Assembly (NCBI GenBank): GCA_003220685.1
Contig: QHTE01000069.1
Span: forward strand, 1 to 64,000
From: Candidatus Rokuibacteriota bacterium
GTDB taxonomy: Bacteria; Methylomirabilota; Methylomirabilia; Rokubacteriales; CSP1-6
DNA length: 64,000 nt
Reading direction: 5' to 3'
Position numbers and translations under genes: made by a program. Below, piece after piece: positions 49,179 to 58,986 of this stretch; positions within the stretch are counted from its first letter, which is position 1, and each line of letters starts with the position of its first letter. Under the pieces are notes generated by a model, which worked only from the letters and a program-made list of their open reading frames with translations, had not been told where the DNA came from and searched no databases.

Positions 49179-49904
49179 ATGGCCACGGCGATCGTCGTCG
49201 GACTCTGGCTCGGCTATCGCGAGGCTAAGCGCGAAGGCCTGCCGGCCGACGACATCATCAGCGCCGGACAGTGGGCGATTCTGGCGGGGCTCGCCGGCGC
49301 GCGGCTCTACGAGGTCGTCTTCAACTGGGATTACTACGGCCGCTATCCGTCGAAGATCGTCGCGGTGTGGGAAGGCGGCCTCGCCATGCACGGCGGTCTC
49401 ATCGTCGGGCCGCTGGTCGGCGCGTGGCTCGCGTATCGGTGGGGGCTGCCGATTCTCCGCGGGCTCGACGTGGCCGCCCCGTCGATGGTGCTCGGACAGG
49501 CCATCGGCCGCTGGGGCAATTTCTTCAACGAAGAGGCCTTCGGGCGGCCGACCGATCTGCCGTGGAAGCTCTACATCTCGCCCGAGCACCGCCCGCTCGG
49601 CTACGCCCAGTTCGAGTACTTCCATCCGACCTTCCTCTACGAGTCGCTGTGGGATCTCGTCGTCTTCCTGCTGCTCGTCGGTCTGCTGCGCTCGCGCCTG
49701 CGGCCGCGCCCCGGCGCCCTCTTCTTCGCGTACGTCGGCCTTTACTCGATCGGCCGCTTCGCCATCGAGGCGCTCCGGCTGGACAGCTTCTGGCTCGGCC
49801 CGGTCCGCGTGCCGCAGCTCGCGAGCGTGATCGGCGTCCTCATCGCGGTGGCGGGAATGGCCTGGACGAGCCGCCGCGCCACCGAATCGCCGGCCACCAG
49901 CTGA
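49179..49904 (+). CDS. lgt: Prolipoprotein diacylglyceryl transferase; true start probably upstream
   Basis: Lgt attaches diacylglycerol to the lipobox Cys of prolipoproteins at the inner membrane. The protein shows 'GGLAMHGGLIVGPLVGAW' (catalytic His), the Lgt signature 'GRWGNFFNEEAFG' and 'HPTFLYES'. ATG 49179 is the first normal start, but the conserved 'FVIRWYGIL' of the family is encoded in frame directly before it (49152-49178), and an in-frame TGA lies at 49140. No ATG, GTG or TTG exists between. A -10-like TATCCT (49143-49148) suggests a leaderless start near 49155-49158. Confidence 0.92.
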   Translation: MATAIVVGLWLGYREAKREGLPADDIISAGQWAILAGLAGARLYEVVFNWDYYGRYPSKIVAVWEGGLAMHGGLIVGPLVGAWLAYRWGLPILRGLDVAAPSMVLGQAIGRWGNFFNEEAFGRPTDLPWKLYISPEHRPLGYAQFEYFHPTFLYESLWDLVVFLLLVGLLRSRLRPRPGALFFAYVGLYSIGRFAIEALRLDSFWLGPVRVPQLASVIGVLIAVAGMAWTSRRATESPATS

Positions 49905-49974
49905 GCGCCTCGGGCGCGCTGCTCGGCGGTCGCGGGGCTGGCGCCCGGCGTGCCGAAGCGAGACTATCGATGAT

Positions 49975-51375
49975 ATGCGCCTCGAGCGAGTCGACTCGTA
50001 TCTCTGGCGGATTGCCCAGGACGAGAGCCGTGGCATGCGCGTCCCGGCCCTCGTCGTCGCCGACGACCGCCTGATCGAGTCGATTCGCTCCGACGCGTCG
50101 CTCGACCAGATCGCTAACGGCGCGACCTTGCCCGGGATCGTGCGGGCCGCGATGGCGATGCCCGACATCCATCAGGGCTACGGGCTCCCGGTGGGGGGCG
50201 TCGTCGCGACCGACGCCCGCCACGGCGTCGTGAGCCCGGGCGCCATCGGGTTCGACATCAACTGCGGCGTGCGCCTGCTCGGAACGGCCCTCCGGGCCGA
50301 CGCGATCGCCGACCGCATGGAGGCGCTCGTCGACGCGCTGTACGCCGCGATCCCGACCGGCGTGGGCGCCCGCGGCGAGCTGACGCTCGACGCGTCCGCG
50401 CTCGATCGGGTCCTCGCGCGCGGCGCCGCCTGGGCGGTGAAGGCCGGATACGGCGACGCCGAGGACCTCACGCGGATCGAGTCCGGCGGGAGCCTCGAGG
50501 GCGCCGCGCCCGACAGCGTCTCGGCCCACGCCCGCGAGCGCGGCCGCCGCCAGCTCGGGACGCTCGGCTCGGGCAATCACTTCCTCGAGGTGCAAACGGT
50601 GGAGGTGGTTTACGACGCGCGCGCGGCGAGCGCCCTGGGCGTGAGCGAGGGGCAGGTGACGGTCATGATCCACACCGGCTCGCGCGGGCTCGGCCACCAG
50701 GTGTGCACGGACTATCTCGACGTGACCGGCAAGGCGCTCCGGCGCTACGGCATCACCGTGCCCGATCGCCAGCTCGCGTGCGCGCCGGTGGATTCCGACG
50801 AGGCGCGCGCCTATCTCGGCGCGATGCGCGCCGCCGCCAACTTCGCCTTCGCGAACCGTCAGGTCCTCGCGCACTGGACGCGCCGGGTCTTCGAGCAGAG
50901 CCTCCGGATCGGCCCGCGCGAGCTCGGCATGCGCGTCGTGTACGACGTCGCCCACAACATCGCCAAGGAGGAGGAGCACGACATCGACGGTGGACGCCGG
51001 CGGCTCATCGTGCATCGCAAGGGCGCGACGCGGGCGTTTCCCGGACAGCCCGTGCTCGTCCCCGGCGACATGGGCCGCTACTCCTATCTGCTGGTCGGGA
51101 CCGAGCACGCGATGCGGGAGACGTTCGGGAGCACCTGCCACGGCGCGGGACGGCGACTCAGCCGAACGGCCGCCGTGAAGGCCGCGCGGGGCCGGCGGAT
51201 CGGCGACGAGCTCCGCGGGCGCGGCGTCCTGGCGCGCGCCACCGGCCGGGACGCGCTCGCCGAGGAGATGCCCGAGGCGTACAAGGACGTCCAGGACGTC
51301 GTCGACGTGGTGCATCGCTTCGGCATCTCGACGCGCGTCGCGCGGCTCAGGCCGCTGGCCGTCATCAAGGGATGA
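49975..51375 (+). CDS. rtcB: RNA-splicing ligase RtcB
   Basis: RtcB joins 2',3'-cyclic phosphate and 5'-OH RNA ends using GTP and Mn2+, repairing or splicing broken RNA. The 466-residue protein has 'AMPDIHQGYGLPVGGV', the metal Cys in 'GFDINCGVRLL', 'GSGNHFLEVQ', 'HTGSRGLGHQ' and the guanylylated His in 'CHGAGRRLSR'. No archease or RtcA gene is adjacent. Being less than 1 kb from the tRNA-containing endonuclease ORF is notable, but any link is speculation. Confidence 0.95.
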   Translation: MRLERVDSYLWRIAQDESRGMRVPALVVADDRLIESIRSDASLDQIANGATLPGIVRAAMAMPDIHQGYGLPVGGVVATDARHGVVSPGAIGFDINCGVRLLGTALRADAIADRMEALVDALYAAIPTGVGARGELTLDASALDRVLARGAAWAVKAGYGDAEDLTRIESGGSLEGAAPDSVSAHARERGRRQLGTLGSGNHFLEVQTVEVVYDARAASALGVSEGQVTVMIHTGSRGLGHQVCTDYLDVTGKALRRYGITVPDRQLACAPVDSDEARAYLGAMRAAANFAFANRQVLAHWTRRVFEQSLRIGPRELGMRVVYDVAHNIAKEEEHDIDGGRRRLIVHRKGATRAFPGQPVLVPGDMGRYSYLLVGTEHAMRETFGSTCHGAGRRLSRTAAVKAARGRRIGDELRGRGVLARATGRDALAEEMPEAYKDVQDVVDVVHRFGISTRVARLRPLAVIKG

Positions 51376-51387
51376 CCGCGCGCCGCG

Positions 51388-51396
51388 TGGTACACT
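51388..51396 (+). promoter_or_regulatory. Extended -10 box TGG-TACACT (leaderless)
   Basis: TGG followed by TACACT ends 6 nt before the ATG at 51403, so the mRNA of the radical SAM gene would begin at the start codon. No -35 match. Confidence 0.35.
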
Positions 51397-51402
51397 AACG
51401 CG

Positions 51403-53106
51403 ATGTCCTGGTCGCTGAAGAAGAAATCACAGGCGCTGCTCGCCGACGAGCAGGGGACCGTGATCAAGGACTGGGGCGGCAAGATCTCCGTCGCCCTCGT
51501 CTATCCCAACACCTACGCCGTCGGCATGTCGAACCTCGGTTTCCAGACGATCTATCGGCATCTGAACGCGATACCCGACGTCGTCTGCGAACGCGTGTTC
51601 ATGCCCGAGCCGGCCGACCTGGACGAGATGCGCCGCGCGTCGATGGCGCCGTTCTCGCTGGAGTCGCTCCGGCCGCTCACCGACTTCCACCTCGTCGGCT
51701 TCTCAGTGACCTACGAGGGCGACTACGTCAACGTCCTGCGGCTGCTCGCGATGGCGGGCATCCCGCCGCGAGCGAGCGCGCGACGGCCGCACGATCCGCT
51801 GGTGCTGATGGGCGGCGTGTGCGCCTTCTCGAATCCGGAACCGATGGCCCCCTTCATGGACTTCGTCGTTGTCGGCGAGGGCGAGGAGCTGGTCGTCGAG
51901 CTGATCGCCGCCTATCGCGCGGGATATCGCGACCGCGCCGGCCTTCTCGCCGCGCTCGCGGGGCTCGACGGCGTCTACGTGCCCGAGCGGTACGCGATCG
52001 GTTACGGAGAGGACGGAACGATCGCGGAGGTCGCCCCGCGCGACGGCGCGCCCGCGGTCGTCGCCAAGCGACGTCTCCGCAACGTGAACGCCTTCGAGAC
52101 CGTCGCGGCGGTGAAGACGCCGCATGCCGAGTACGGCCACATGGCGCTCCTCGAGGTCGGCAAGGGCTGCGGGCGCGGCTGCCGCTTCTGTCTGGAGGGC
52201 CAGGTGTACCGTCCGGTCCGGCATCGCACCGTCGACGCCCTGCGCGAGACCGTGGAGCGCATGGCGGCCTCGGGCGAGCGCCGCATCGGTCTCGTGGGCG
52301 CGTGCGTGTCGGACTACCCGTGGCTCGCCGACCTGCTCCGAGTCGTCGAGGACAACGGGATGGAGCTCTCGATCTCGTCGCTGCGCGCCGACAGCCTCAG
52401 CGAGGGGCTGGTGGCCGCGCTGGCGCGGGGCGGCCACCGGACCTTGACCATGGCGCCCGAGGCGGGCACCGAGCGGCTGCGCCGCGTCATCCGGAAATCG
52501 ATCAGCGACGAACAGCTGATGACCGCGTGCGACCTCGTCCGCGCTCACGGCATCCCAAATCTGAAGACCTATTTCATGATCGGCCAGCCGACCGAGACCA
52601 TCGAGGACGTCGCGGCGATTCCCGATCTGGCCGGGCGGATGCTCGAGCGTCTACGCGTGCTCGACCCGGCCGGCCGGCCGTTCGGGCGGCTCACCCTCTC
52701 GGTGTCGTCGTTCGTGCCCAAGCCCTGGACGCCGTTCCAGTGGGCGCCCTTCGACGGCGCCGACTCGCTCCAGGTCAAGCTCGAGATCATCAAGCGCGGC
52801 GTGCGCCGCTTCTCCAACGTGCGCGTGCTCCACGAGAATCCGCGCGAGGCGGCGCTGCAGGCGCTCCTCGCCCGCGGTGACCGGCGGGTCGGCGACTTCC
52901 TCGAGCTCGCGGCCGTCCACGAGGGCGACTGGCGCCGCGCCCTGCGCGAGTGGGACGGCGACGCCGCCTTCTACACGACGCGCCGCCGCGCCCTCGACGA
53001 GCGGCTGCCGTGGGATCACTTCGACGTGGGCGTCAAGAAGGCCGGGCTGCTCCGCGAGTGGGAGCGGGCCGGCGCCGAAGACGCCGTCCCCGCCGGGGTG
53101 CGCTGA
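51403..53106 (+). CDS. B12-binding-like radical SAM protein of unknown function
   Basis: A 567-residue enzyme with an N-terminal cobalamin-binding-like alpha/beta domain (about 30-190; '[17 protein letters not shown]', '[12 protein letters not shown]', '[13 protein letters not shown]') and a radical SAM barrel with cluster motif '[11 protein letters not shown]' near residue 255, followed by a long C-terminal region. It resembles the uncharacterised B12-radical SAM group often annotated TIGR03960-like. It overlaps moaA (TGATG), so the two may be co-expressed, but the substrate is unknown. Confidence 0.85.
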   Translation: MSWSLKKKSQALLADEQGTVIKDWGGKISVALVYPNTYAVGMSNLGFQTIYRHLNAIPDVVCERVFMPEPADLDEMRRASMAPFSLESLRPLTDFHLVGFSVTYEGDYVNVLRLLAMAGIPPRASARRPHDPLVLMGGVCAFSNPEPMAPFMDFVVVGEGEELVVELIAAYRAGYRDRAGLLAALAGLDGVYVPERYAIGYGEDGTIAEVAPRDGAPAVVAKRRLRNVNAFETVAAVKTPHAEYGHMALLEVGKGCGRGCRFCLEGQVYRPVRHRTVDALRETVERMAASGERRIGLVGACVSDYPWLADLLRVVEDNGMELSISSLRADSLSEGLVAALARGGHRTLTMAPEAGTERLRRVIRKSISDEQLMTACDLVRAHGIPNLKTYFMIGQPTETIEDVAAIPDLAGRMLERLRVLDPAGRPFGRLTLSVSSFVPKPWTPFQWAPFDGADSLQVKLEIIKRGVRRFSNVRVLHENPREAALQALLARGDRRVGDFLELAAVHEGDWRRALREWDGDAAFYTTRRRALDERLPWDHFDVGVKKAGLLREWERAGAEDAVPAGVR

Positions 53107-54128
53107 TGGCCGTCCGGGACGTCTATCAGCGGCCCCTGCGAAACCTCAGAATCTCGGTCACCGACCGCTGCAACCTGCGCTGCAGCTACTGCATGCCGGA
53201 AGAGGACTACGTGTGGCTTCCGCGCGAGCAGATCCTCGACTTCGAGGAGATCAGCTCGCTCGCGGACGTCTTCATGGAGCTCGGCGTCGACAAGATCAGG
53301 CTCACCGGCGGCGAGCCGCTCCTGCGGCGCGATCTGCCGGCGCTGATCCGCCTCCTGGCGGCCAAGCCGAAGCTCAACGATCTGGCGCTCACGACCAACG
53401 GCGTCCTGCTCGGCGAGCAGGCGCGCCCGATGGGGGCGGCCGGGCTCCATCGCGTCACCGTGAGCCTCGATACGCTTCGGCCCGAGCGCTTCACCGCGCT
53501 CACGCGCCGCGCGAATCACGCGCAGGTGCTGGCGGGCATCGCGGCACTGGCGCCGGCAGGCTTCACCGGGACGAAGCTCGACACGGTGGTCATGCGGAAC
53601 GTCAACGACGACGAGCTGCCGGAGCTGATCGAGTACGGCCGGACCGTGCCGGCCGAGGTGCGCTTCATCGAGTACATGGACGTGGGCGGCGCGACCCGCT
53701 GGTCGACGGACAAGGTCGTGAGCCGCGCGGCGATGCTGGAGACCCTCGAGCGGCGATACGGGCGGATCGAGCCGGTGGTCGAGGAGAGCACGGCGCCGGC
53801 CGATCGCTATCGGCTCGCCGACGGCACGATCTTCGGGATCATCTCGTCCACGACCGAGCCGTTCTGCGGGAGCTGCGACCGCAGCCGGCTCACGGCCGAC
53901 GGCGTCTTCTATCTGTGCCTCTACGCCCAGCAGGGCGTCGACCTCCGGGGGCCGCTCCGCCGCGGGGCCTCGCGTGACGAGCTCGCCGCGGTGATCACCG
54001 GCGCGTGGAGCCGGCGCGCCGACCGCGGCGCCGAGGAGCGGCTGAGGCTGCGGGACCGCGCGCCGCTCGTGCAGATCGGTCGCCTGCGCGAGGATCCGCA
54101 TCTGGAGATGCACACGCGGGGCGGGTAG
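53106..54128 (+). CDS. moaA: GTP 3',8-cyclase (molybdenum cofactor biosynthesis protein A)
   Basis: MoaA converts GTP to 3',8-cyclo-7,8-dihydro-GTP, the first step of molybdopterin synthesis. The 340-residue protein has the SAM cluster motif '[11 protein letters not shown]', '[16 protein letters not shown]', a C-terminal second cluster ('[14 protein letters not shown]' plus 'YLCLYA') and the functional C-terminal Gly-Gly ('HTRGG'). The start overlaps the radical SAM gene. moaC and moaD/E are not here. Confidence 0.95.
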   Translation: MAVRDVYQRPLRNLRISVTDRCNLRCSYCMPEEDYVWLPREQILDFEEISSLADVFMELGVDKIRLTGGEPLLRRDLPALIRLLAAKPKLNDLALTTNGVLLGEQARPMGAAGLHRVTVSLDTLRPERFTALTRRANHAQVLAGIAALAPAGFTGTKLDTVVMRNVNDDELPELIEYGRTVPAEVRFIEYMDVGGATRWSTDKVVSRAAMLETLERRYGRIEPVVEESTAPADRYRLADGTIFGIISSTTEPFCGSCDRSRLTADGVFYLCLYAQQGVDLRGPLRRGASRDELAAVITGAWSRRADRGAEERLRLRDRAPLVQIGRLREDPHLEMHTRGG

Positions 54129-54212
54129 CGCCGCTGAAGTCGTGCGCGCTGCAGTGTCGCGGGGCGAGGAGCCGCCGGCCGCGGCGCGTCCATGAATCGG
54201 GAGGGCAAACGC

Positions 54213-54926
54213 GTGAGCGCCTCTGAGACCACCAAGATCGACGTGCAGGAGCACGGCGCCGACCGGCAGACTTCCGACCGGCGGCTGTTCATGCAGCTTT
54301 CTGCATTCGGCGGCTGTCTCGACGCCAAGCCGCTGCAGCGCGCGCTCGAGTCGAGCCGGCTCGAGGCCGCCCTGTACCAGGACGTCAACGATCCGCGCGG
54401 CGTCGCCCTGGTCTCGATGAGCGAGGATCCGACCTTCTTCGTGGCGGGGCTCCGCGACCTGCTCAACGCCGAGCCGTTCGCCGGACTCTCGCACAAGCCC
54501 GAGCTCACGATGTTCGGACGGACGTACGCCTCGGGCTTCGAGACGGATCTGGAGGACTGGCTGCTGCGCCGCCCGCGCCGCGCCGCGCTCAACCCGGCGT
54601 GGCCCTGGGGAATCTGGTACCCGCTGCGCCGCACCGGATCGTTCAGCAAGTTGACGGCCCAGGAGCAGGGCGCGATCATCCGCGAGCACAGCGTGCTGGG
54701 CCGCGCCTACGGCGACGCCGACCTGGCGCACGACGTCCGGCTGGCCTGCCACGGCCTCGACGTCAACGACAACGACTTCGTCATCGGCCTGGTGGGCCGC
54801 CAGCTCCACCCGCTCTCCCATCTCGTGCAGGCCATGCGAAAGACCACGCAGACGTCGCAGTATCTGCAGACGCTCGGCCCCTTCTTCGTGGGCAGGGCAC
54901 TCTGGCAGAGCCCGTACGCGGGCTAA
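54213..54926 (+). CDS. Chlorite dismutase-family (HemQ-like) heme protein
   Basis: A 237-residue member of the chlorite dismutase superfamily: two ferredoxin-like halves with 'TFFVAGLRDLLN', 'RPRRAALNPAWPWGIWYPL' and the second-half 'REHSVLGRAYGD ... CHGLDVNDNDFVIGL' pattern. Members either split chlorite, decarboxylate coproheme (HemQ) or are uncharacterised; a role here is not decided. GTG 54213 is chosen because GGGAGGG (54199-54205) sits 7 nt upstream; the ORF-track ATG 54192 has no such site. It is followed 14 nt later by a CMD-like gene. Confidence 0.8.
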   Translation: MSASETTKIDVQEHGADRQTSDRRLFMQLSAFGGCLDAKPLQRALESSRLEAALYQDVNDPRGVALVSMSEDPTFFVAGLRDLLNAEPFAGLSHKPELTMFGRTYASGFETDLEDWLLRRPRRAALNPAWPWGIWYPLRRTGSFSKLTAQEQGAIIREHSVLGRAYGDADLAHDVRLACHGLDVNDNDFVIGLVGRQLHPLSHLVQAMRKTTQTSQYLQTLGPFFVGRALWQSPYAG

Positions 54927-54940
54927 ACGAGGAGGACTCG

Positions 54941-55246
54941 ATGGCTCAGGCGACCCTGCCGCCGTGGATCCAGGCGCTGCAACAGCGCGACCCCGAATTC
55001 GTCAGCTCGTACATGGCGCAGCGCGAGCGCATCCTGCGCGACGGCGCCATTCCGGCGAAGTACAAGATCCTCATGACGATGATCGTCGACGCGCTGCTCT
55101 CGCATCCGGACGGCGTGGCGAACATCGCCGGGCGCGCCCGCGCCGCGGGCGCCTCGGACGCGGAGATCCAGGAAGCGGTCGAGGTGGCCTATCTGTTCGG
55201 CGGCACGCCGGCGCTGGTGACCGCGATGAACGCGTTCCGCGCCTGA
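54941..55246 (+). CDS. Carboxymuconolactone decarboxylase/AhpD-like protein lacking the CxxC
   Basis: A 101-residue all-helical CMD-family protein: 'VSSYMAQRERILRDGAIP' then 'DALLSHPDGVANIAGRARAA' and 'GASDAEIQEAVEVAYLFGG'. The helix that in AhpD bears the redox CxxCxxxH has no Cys here, so peroxidase-type chemistry is unlikely. ATG 54941 follows a strong AGGAGG (54930-54935). It is probably co-expressed with the chlorite dismutase-family gene; function unknown. Confidence 0.82.
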   Translation: MAQATLPPWIQALQQRDPEFVSSYMAQRERILRDGAIPAKYKILMTMIVDALLSHPDGVANIAGRARAAGASDAEIQEAVEVAYLFGGTPALVTAMNAFRA

Positions 55247-55260
55247 GCCGGCCGGGCCGA

Positions 55261-55932
55261 TCAGCGGGCCGGCGTCGTGACGAAGATGCGATGCGACGCG
55301 CGGAGCTCCGTCTGGGCGAGGACCTCGAAGCCGGCCTCGCCGAGCAGCCATCGCCAGTCCTCGACCGTGTACTTGTTGTGCGCGGGGAAGAGACGAAACG
55401 CCCGCTTGAGCGCCTCGGGCCCGCTCTCGTTCAGGACGTCCCGCCGATAGTCCAGGTAGGTGGAGAGCGGCTGGCGAACCCAGTCGTTCAGCAGGAAGAT
55501 CCCGCCGGGAGCGAGCACCCGCCGGATCTCGGCCAGGGTCGGCAATGGCTCGTCGAAGACGTGGAGCACGGACGACATGCTCGTGAGATTCGCGGTAGCC
55601 GAGGCGAGCGGCAGCGGCTGGGTCACCACGTCGTGGAGCGTCAGGGTCACTCTCGCCGGCTTGAAGGTCAGCTGCCGGGCGTGGGCGATCATCGCCTGTG
55701 TGACGTCGTAGCCGTGGAGGACCGCGTCCGGGTAGCGCTCGCCCAGATCGCGCAGCAGGAGCCCGGGTCCGCAGCCCAGGTCGACCATGACCGCGCGCGG
55801 CGGGAGCCGCCGTCCCGCGTGCGCGTCGAAGAACGTCCAGAACGCCGCGTCGAAGCGCTCGGCGTGCGTCGCGACCATCCGCTGCAGCAGCTCCTCGTCC
55901 GATGCGCCGCCGAGCGATTGATGAGTGGGCAC
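55261..55932 (-). CDS. SAM-dependent methyltransferase
   Basis: A 223-residue class I methyltransferase with motif I 'VMVDLGCGPGLLLRDLGERY' near residue 50, acidic motif II region 'LHGYDVTQAMI', and 'LAPGGIFLLNDWVRQ'. The substrate cannot be predicted. GTG at 55932 (minus strand) is preceded by GGGAGG; the ORF-track start 50 codons further is a Pro/Arg-rich shadow overlapping the divergent transporter. It is convergent with the CMD gene, 14 nt apart. Confidence 0.85.
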   Translation of the reverse strand: MPTHQSLGGASDEELLQRMVATHAERFDAAFWTFFDAHAGRRLPPRAVMVDLGCGPGLLLRDLGERYPDAVLHGYDVTQAMIAHARQLTFKPARVTLTLHDVVTQPLPLASATANLTSMSSVLHVFDEPLPTLAEIRRVLAPGGIFLLNDWVRQPLSTYLDYRRDVLNESGPEALKRAFRLFPAHNKYTVEDWRWLLGEAGFEVLAQTELRASHRIFVTTPAR

Positions 55933-55991
55933 GCGGACCTCCCGCCAAGAGTCTAACGCAGCCGGCGCGTTCCGTGGGAGGATGGCGCCGC

Positions 55992-57413
55992 GTGATGAGC
56001 CGGCCCGAGACGGCGGCGGCGGGGGCGACGCGACGCAAGACGACGGCGCTCCTGATCCCGCTCGCCGGCCTCGCCGCGGCACTGTTCCTGCCTCCGCTGC
56101 TCGCCGGTCTCCCGCTGGCCGGCCAGCGGGCGCTGATCGTCACCTTGATCACCATTCTGCTGTGGACTGGCGAGATCCTGGCACCGGGCGTCGCCGCGCT
56201 CTTGAGCGTGACCCTGCTCGCGCTCAGCGGAGCCACCGCGAGCCTCCGCGAGGCCCTGCAGGGCTTCGCCTATCCCGTGCCCTTCTTCCTGATCGGCGTG
56301 CTGACGATGGGCGTCGCCGTCGTGCGCAGCGGGCTCGCCGAGCGGCTGGCGCGCACGATTCTGGAGAAGGCGAGGGGACGGAGCCTGACGGTGTACCTCC
56401 AGCTCGTCATGTCGTTTCCCGTCCTGACCTTCCTGCTGCCGTCGGCGACGACGCGCTCCGGGATCTTGATCCACATCTACGACGAGGTCTTCGCGCTCGG
56501 GCGGGTGGAGCGGGGCGCGGACGTGGCCAAGGCGGTGATGCTGGCGCTCTCGTCCATCAACCGTCTGGCCTCGACCTCGCTCTTGACCGGCGGGATCACC
56601 CCCGTGATGAGCGCCGCCCTCATCGGCGGCATGTCGTGGACCGGCTGGTTCGCGCTGATGGCGGTGCCCTACTACGCGATCCTTCTCCTCGGCGGCGTGC
56701 TCACCTACACGCTGTATCGACGCGGCTTCGCCCACGGCCTGCCGACCCCCGAGCCCACGCGCCGGCGCCCGATCTCGGGAACGGAGTGGCGGACGATCGG
56801 GATCATTCTGAGTGCCTCGGCCCTCTGGCTCACCGACGGCGTGCATCATCTGGATCCGGCGCTCCCGGCACTGCTCGCGTTCGCCGCCCTCCTCACGCCG
56901 GGATTGGGTCCGCTCGTCTGGGGAGACCTCGAGCGCGGCGTGGGGTGGGCGAACTTCTTCGTCATCGCCGCGTCGATCTCGCTGGCCCACGCGCTGGGCA
57001 CGAGCGGCGCGGCGCCTTGGCTCGGCCGGCTCCTGGTCGGTGGGCTGCCGGCGTTCGGCGACAGCGCGCTGGCCGTGGTCGTGCTGCTGATGCTCGGCGC
57101 GACTCTGCTGCGCGTGGTCGTGCCCAACATCTCCGGCTTTCTCGCGCTGGCCCTGCCGATCGCGATGTCGGTCGGGCGCGAGGCTGGCGTCAGCCCCGTG
57201 GTGTGCGCGCTGGTCGTGATGATGACGGGCGACGCGGTCATCTACTACCCGGCGCAGAGCTCGTCCGCGCTCGTCATCTACGAGCGCGGCCACGTGTCAG
57301 CGGCCGAGATGCTCAGGTTCGGTCTCTGGATGACCCTGGTCGGCTGGCTCGCGATCCTCGTCGTCGCCCTCCCCTGGTGGTCCCTCGTCGGCCAACCCCT
57401 CCGCGCGCGTTGA
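55992..57413 (+). CDS. SLC13/DASS-family anion transporter
   Basis: A 473-residue permease with about 11 hydrophobic segments and the pseudo-repeats of divalent anion:sodium symporters: 'FLLPSATTRSGILIHIYDEV' in the first half and 'VVPNISGFLALALPIAMSVG' in the second. Substrates of the family are dicarboxylates, citrate or sulfate. GTG 55992 lies 9-10 nt after GGGAGGA; the following ATG 55995 is an alternative. The gene is divergent from the methyltransferase and convergent with gltD. Confidence 0.88.
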   Translation: MMSRPETAAAGATRRKTTALLIPLAGLAAALFLPPLLAGLPLAGQRALIVTLITILLWTGEILAPGVAALLSVTLLALSGATASLREALQGFAYPVPFFLIGVLTMGVAVVRSGLAERLARTILEKARGRSLTVYLQLVMSFPVLTFLLPSATTRSGILIHIYDEVFALGRVERGADVAKAVMLALSSINRLASTSLLTGGITPVMSAALIGGMSWTGWFALMAVPYYAILLLGGVLTYTLYRRGFAHGLPTPEPTRRRPISGTEWRTIGIILSASALWLTDGVHHLDPALPALLAFAALLTPGLGPLVWGDLERGVGWANFFVIAASISLAHALGTSGAAPWLGRLLVGGLPAFGDSALAVVVLLMLGATLLRVVVPNISGFLALALPIAMSVGREAGVSPVVCALVVMMTGDAVIYYPAQSSSALVIYERGHVSAAEMLRFGLWMTLVGWLAILVVALPWWSLVGQPLRAR

Positions 57414-57469
57414 GCCGCCGTTCGAGCGCGGTCCCAACACCAGCGAGCGCTGAAGGAACCGCGGTTCGA

Positions 57470-57488
57470 GCGCGGGCTTTGCCCGCGC
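57470..57488 (+). terminator. Hairpin GCGCGGGC-TTT-GCCCGCGC after the transporter
   Basis: An 8-bp perfect GC stem with a 3-nt loop, 57 nt after the transporter stop, with a weak T-containing tail (AATCCTTTCC). GTTCGAGCGCGG occurs twice just before it (about 57420 and 57465). Confidence 0.45.
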
Positions 57489-57507
57489 AATCCTTTCCTG
57501 GGGGAGG

Positions 57508-57537
57508 CTCGGATGGGCCTCGACGGCCCCCTCCGAG
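57508..57537 (-). terminator. Hairpin directly behind the gltD stop
   Basis: On the minus strand CTCGGA and GGGCC pair with GGCCC and TCCGAG around a GTCGA loop, starting at the base after the gltD stop codon. It is likely a 3'-end or terminator structure; no long U-tract follows. Confidence 0.45.
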
Positions 57538-58986
57538 TTAAAAAAGCGGTGCGGGGAGCTCCGACTTGCCCATCAGGTAGAGATCGACGCCCCGCGCGGC
57601 GGAGCGGCCCTCGGCGATCGCCCACACGATCAGCGACTGGCCGCGCTGCATGTCACCGCAGGCGAACACGCTGGGCACGCTGGTCATCCAGCTCGCGTCG
57701 CGCCAGACGTTGCCGCGCTCGGTGAGCCTGACCCCGAGATCGGTCAGCATCCCCGGGCGCTCGGGACCGAGGAAGCCCATCGCGAGCAGCACGAGCTCGA
57801 CCTCGAGCGTGAACTCGCTGCCGGCGATCGGCTTGAACTCGAGCTGGCCTCCCTCGCGGACCATGTCGACCTTGACGGCCTCGAGCGCCTTCACCCGGCC
57901 GCGGTCGTCACCCACGAAACGCTGCGTGGACACCGCGTAGACGCGCTCGCCGCCCTCCTCGTGGGCGCCCGACACCCGAAAAATGTTCGGCCACTGGGGC
58001 CACGGATTGTCGGGCGCGCGCTGGTCGGGCGGTCGCGGCAAGAGCTCGAACTGGTGGACGGAGGCGGCGCCTTGTCGGTGCACCGTGCCCAGACAGTCGG
58101 CGCCGGTATCGCCGCCGCCGATGATGACGACCCGCTTGCCTCGAGCGCTGATGAACCGCTCGTCGGGAATGTGATCGCCCTCGCAGCGGCGGTTCTGGAG
58201 AGTCAGGTACTCCATCGCGAATTGGACTCCGTCGAGCTCGCGCCCGGGAATCGCGAGATCTCGCGGCCAGCAGGCGCCGCCGGCCAGAACCACCGCGTCG
58301 AAGTCGCGGCGCAGGGTCCCGGTCGGCACGTTGACACCGACGTGGGCGCCCGTACGAAATCGCACGCCGCTCTTCTCCATCAGCGACAGCCGGCGATCGA
58401 CGAAGCGCTTCTCCATCTTGAACTCGGGGATCCCGTAGCGCAGCAGCCCGCCGATCCGATCGTCGCGCTCGAAGACGGTCACCAGATGGCCGGCACGGTT
58501 GAGCTGATCGGCGGCGGCGAGGCCGGCCGGGCCCGAGCCGACGACCGCGACGCTCTTCCCGGTGCGGGCGGGCGGCGGCTCGACACCGACCCATCCCTCG
58601 TCGAATGCGCGCTCGATGATGGCGACCTCGACGCCCTTGATCGTCACCGGGTCGTCGTTGATCCCCAGGACGCAGGCGCCCTCGCAGGGCGCCGGGCAGA
58701 GACGGCCCGTCCACTCCGGGAAGTTGTTCGTCGCGTGCAGACGATCGATCGCCTCGCGCCACTGATTGCGGTAGACGAGGTCGTTCCAGTCCGGGATGAT
58801 GTTCCCGAGCGGGCAGCCCTGGTGACAGAACGGAATGCCGCAGTCCATGCACCGCGCGGCCTGCTTCGTCAGCTCGTCGACCGGATAGGGGAGGTAGTAC
58901 TCCTTCCAGTCGCGGACGCGCTCGGCGACGGGACGCGCGGGCGGCTTCTTGCGCTTGATCTCGAGAAAGCCGGTGACCTTACCCAC
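57538..58986 (-). CDS. gltD: Glutamate synthase (NADPH), small subunit
   Basis: GltD passes electrons from NADPH through FAD and 4Fe-4S clusters to GltB. The 482-residue protein has the N-terminal Cys clusters '[17 protein letters not shown]' and '[11 protein letters not shown]', the FAD motif '[15 protein letters not shown]', the NADPH motif '[13 protein letters not shown]' and '[19 protein letters not shown]' (in part). GTG at 58986 overlaps the gltB stop by 8 nt; 22 residues of the track version upstream are shadow. Confidence 0.95.
   Translation of the reverse strand: MGKVTGFLEIKRKKPPARPVAERVRDWKEYYLPYPVDELTKQAARCMDCGIPFCHQGCPLGNIIPDWNDLVYRNQWREAIDRLHATNNFPEWTGRLCPAPCEGACVLGINDDPVTIKGVEVAIIERAFDEGWVGVEPPPARTGKSVAVVGSGPAGLAAADQLNRAGHLVTVFERDDRIGGLLRYGIPEFKMEKRFVDRRLSLMEKSGVRFRTGAHVGVNVPTGTLRRDFDAVVLAGGACWPRDLAIPGRELDGVQFAMEYLTLQNRRCEGDHIPDERFISARGKRVVIIGGGDTGADCLGTVHRQGAASVHQFELLPRPPDQRAPDNPWPQWPNIFRVSGAHEEGGERVYAVSTQRFVGDDRGRVKALEAVKVDMVREGGQLEFKPIAGSEFTLEVELVLLAMGFLGPERPGMLTDLGVRLTERGNVWRDASWMTSVPSVFACGDMQRGQSLIVWAIAEGRSAARGVDLYLMGKSELPAPLF

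Noticed and set aside
54192-54212. ATG 54192 as start of the chlorite dismutase-family gene
   Set aside because: No ribosome binding site before it, whereas GGGAGGG lies 7 nt ahead of GTG 54213.
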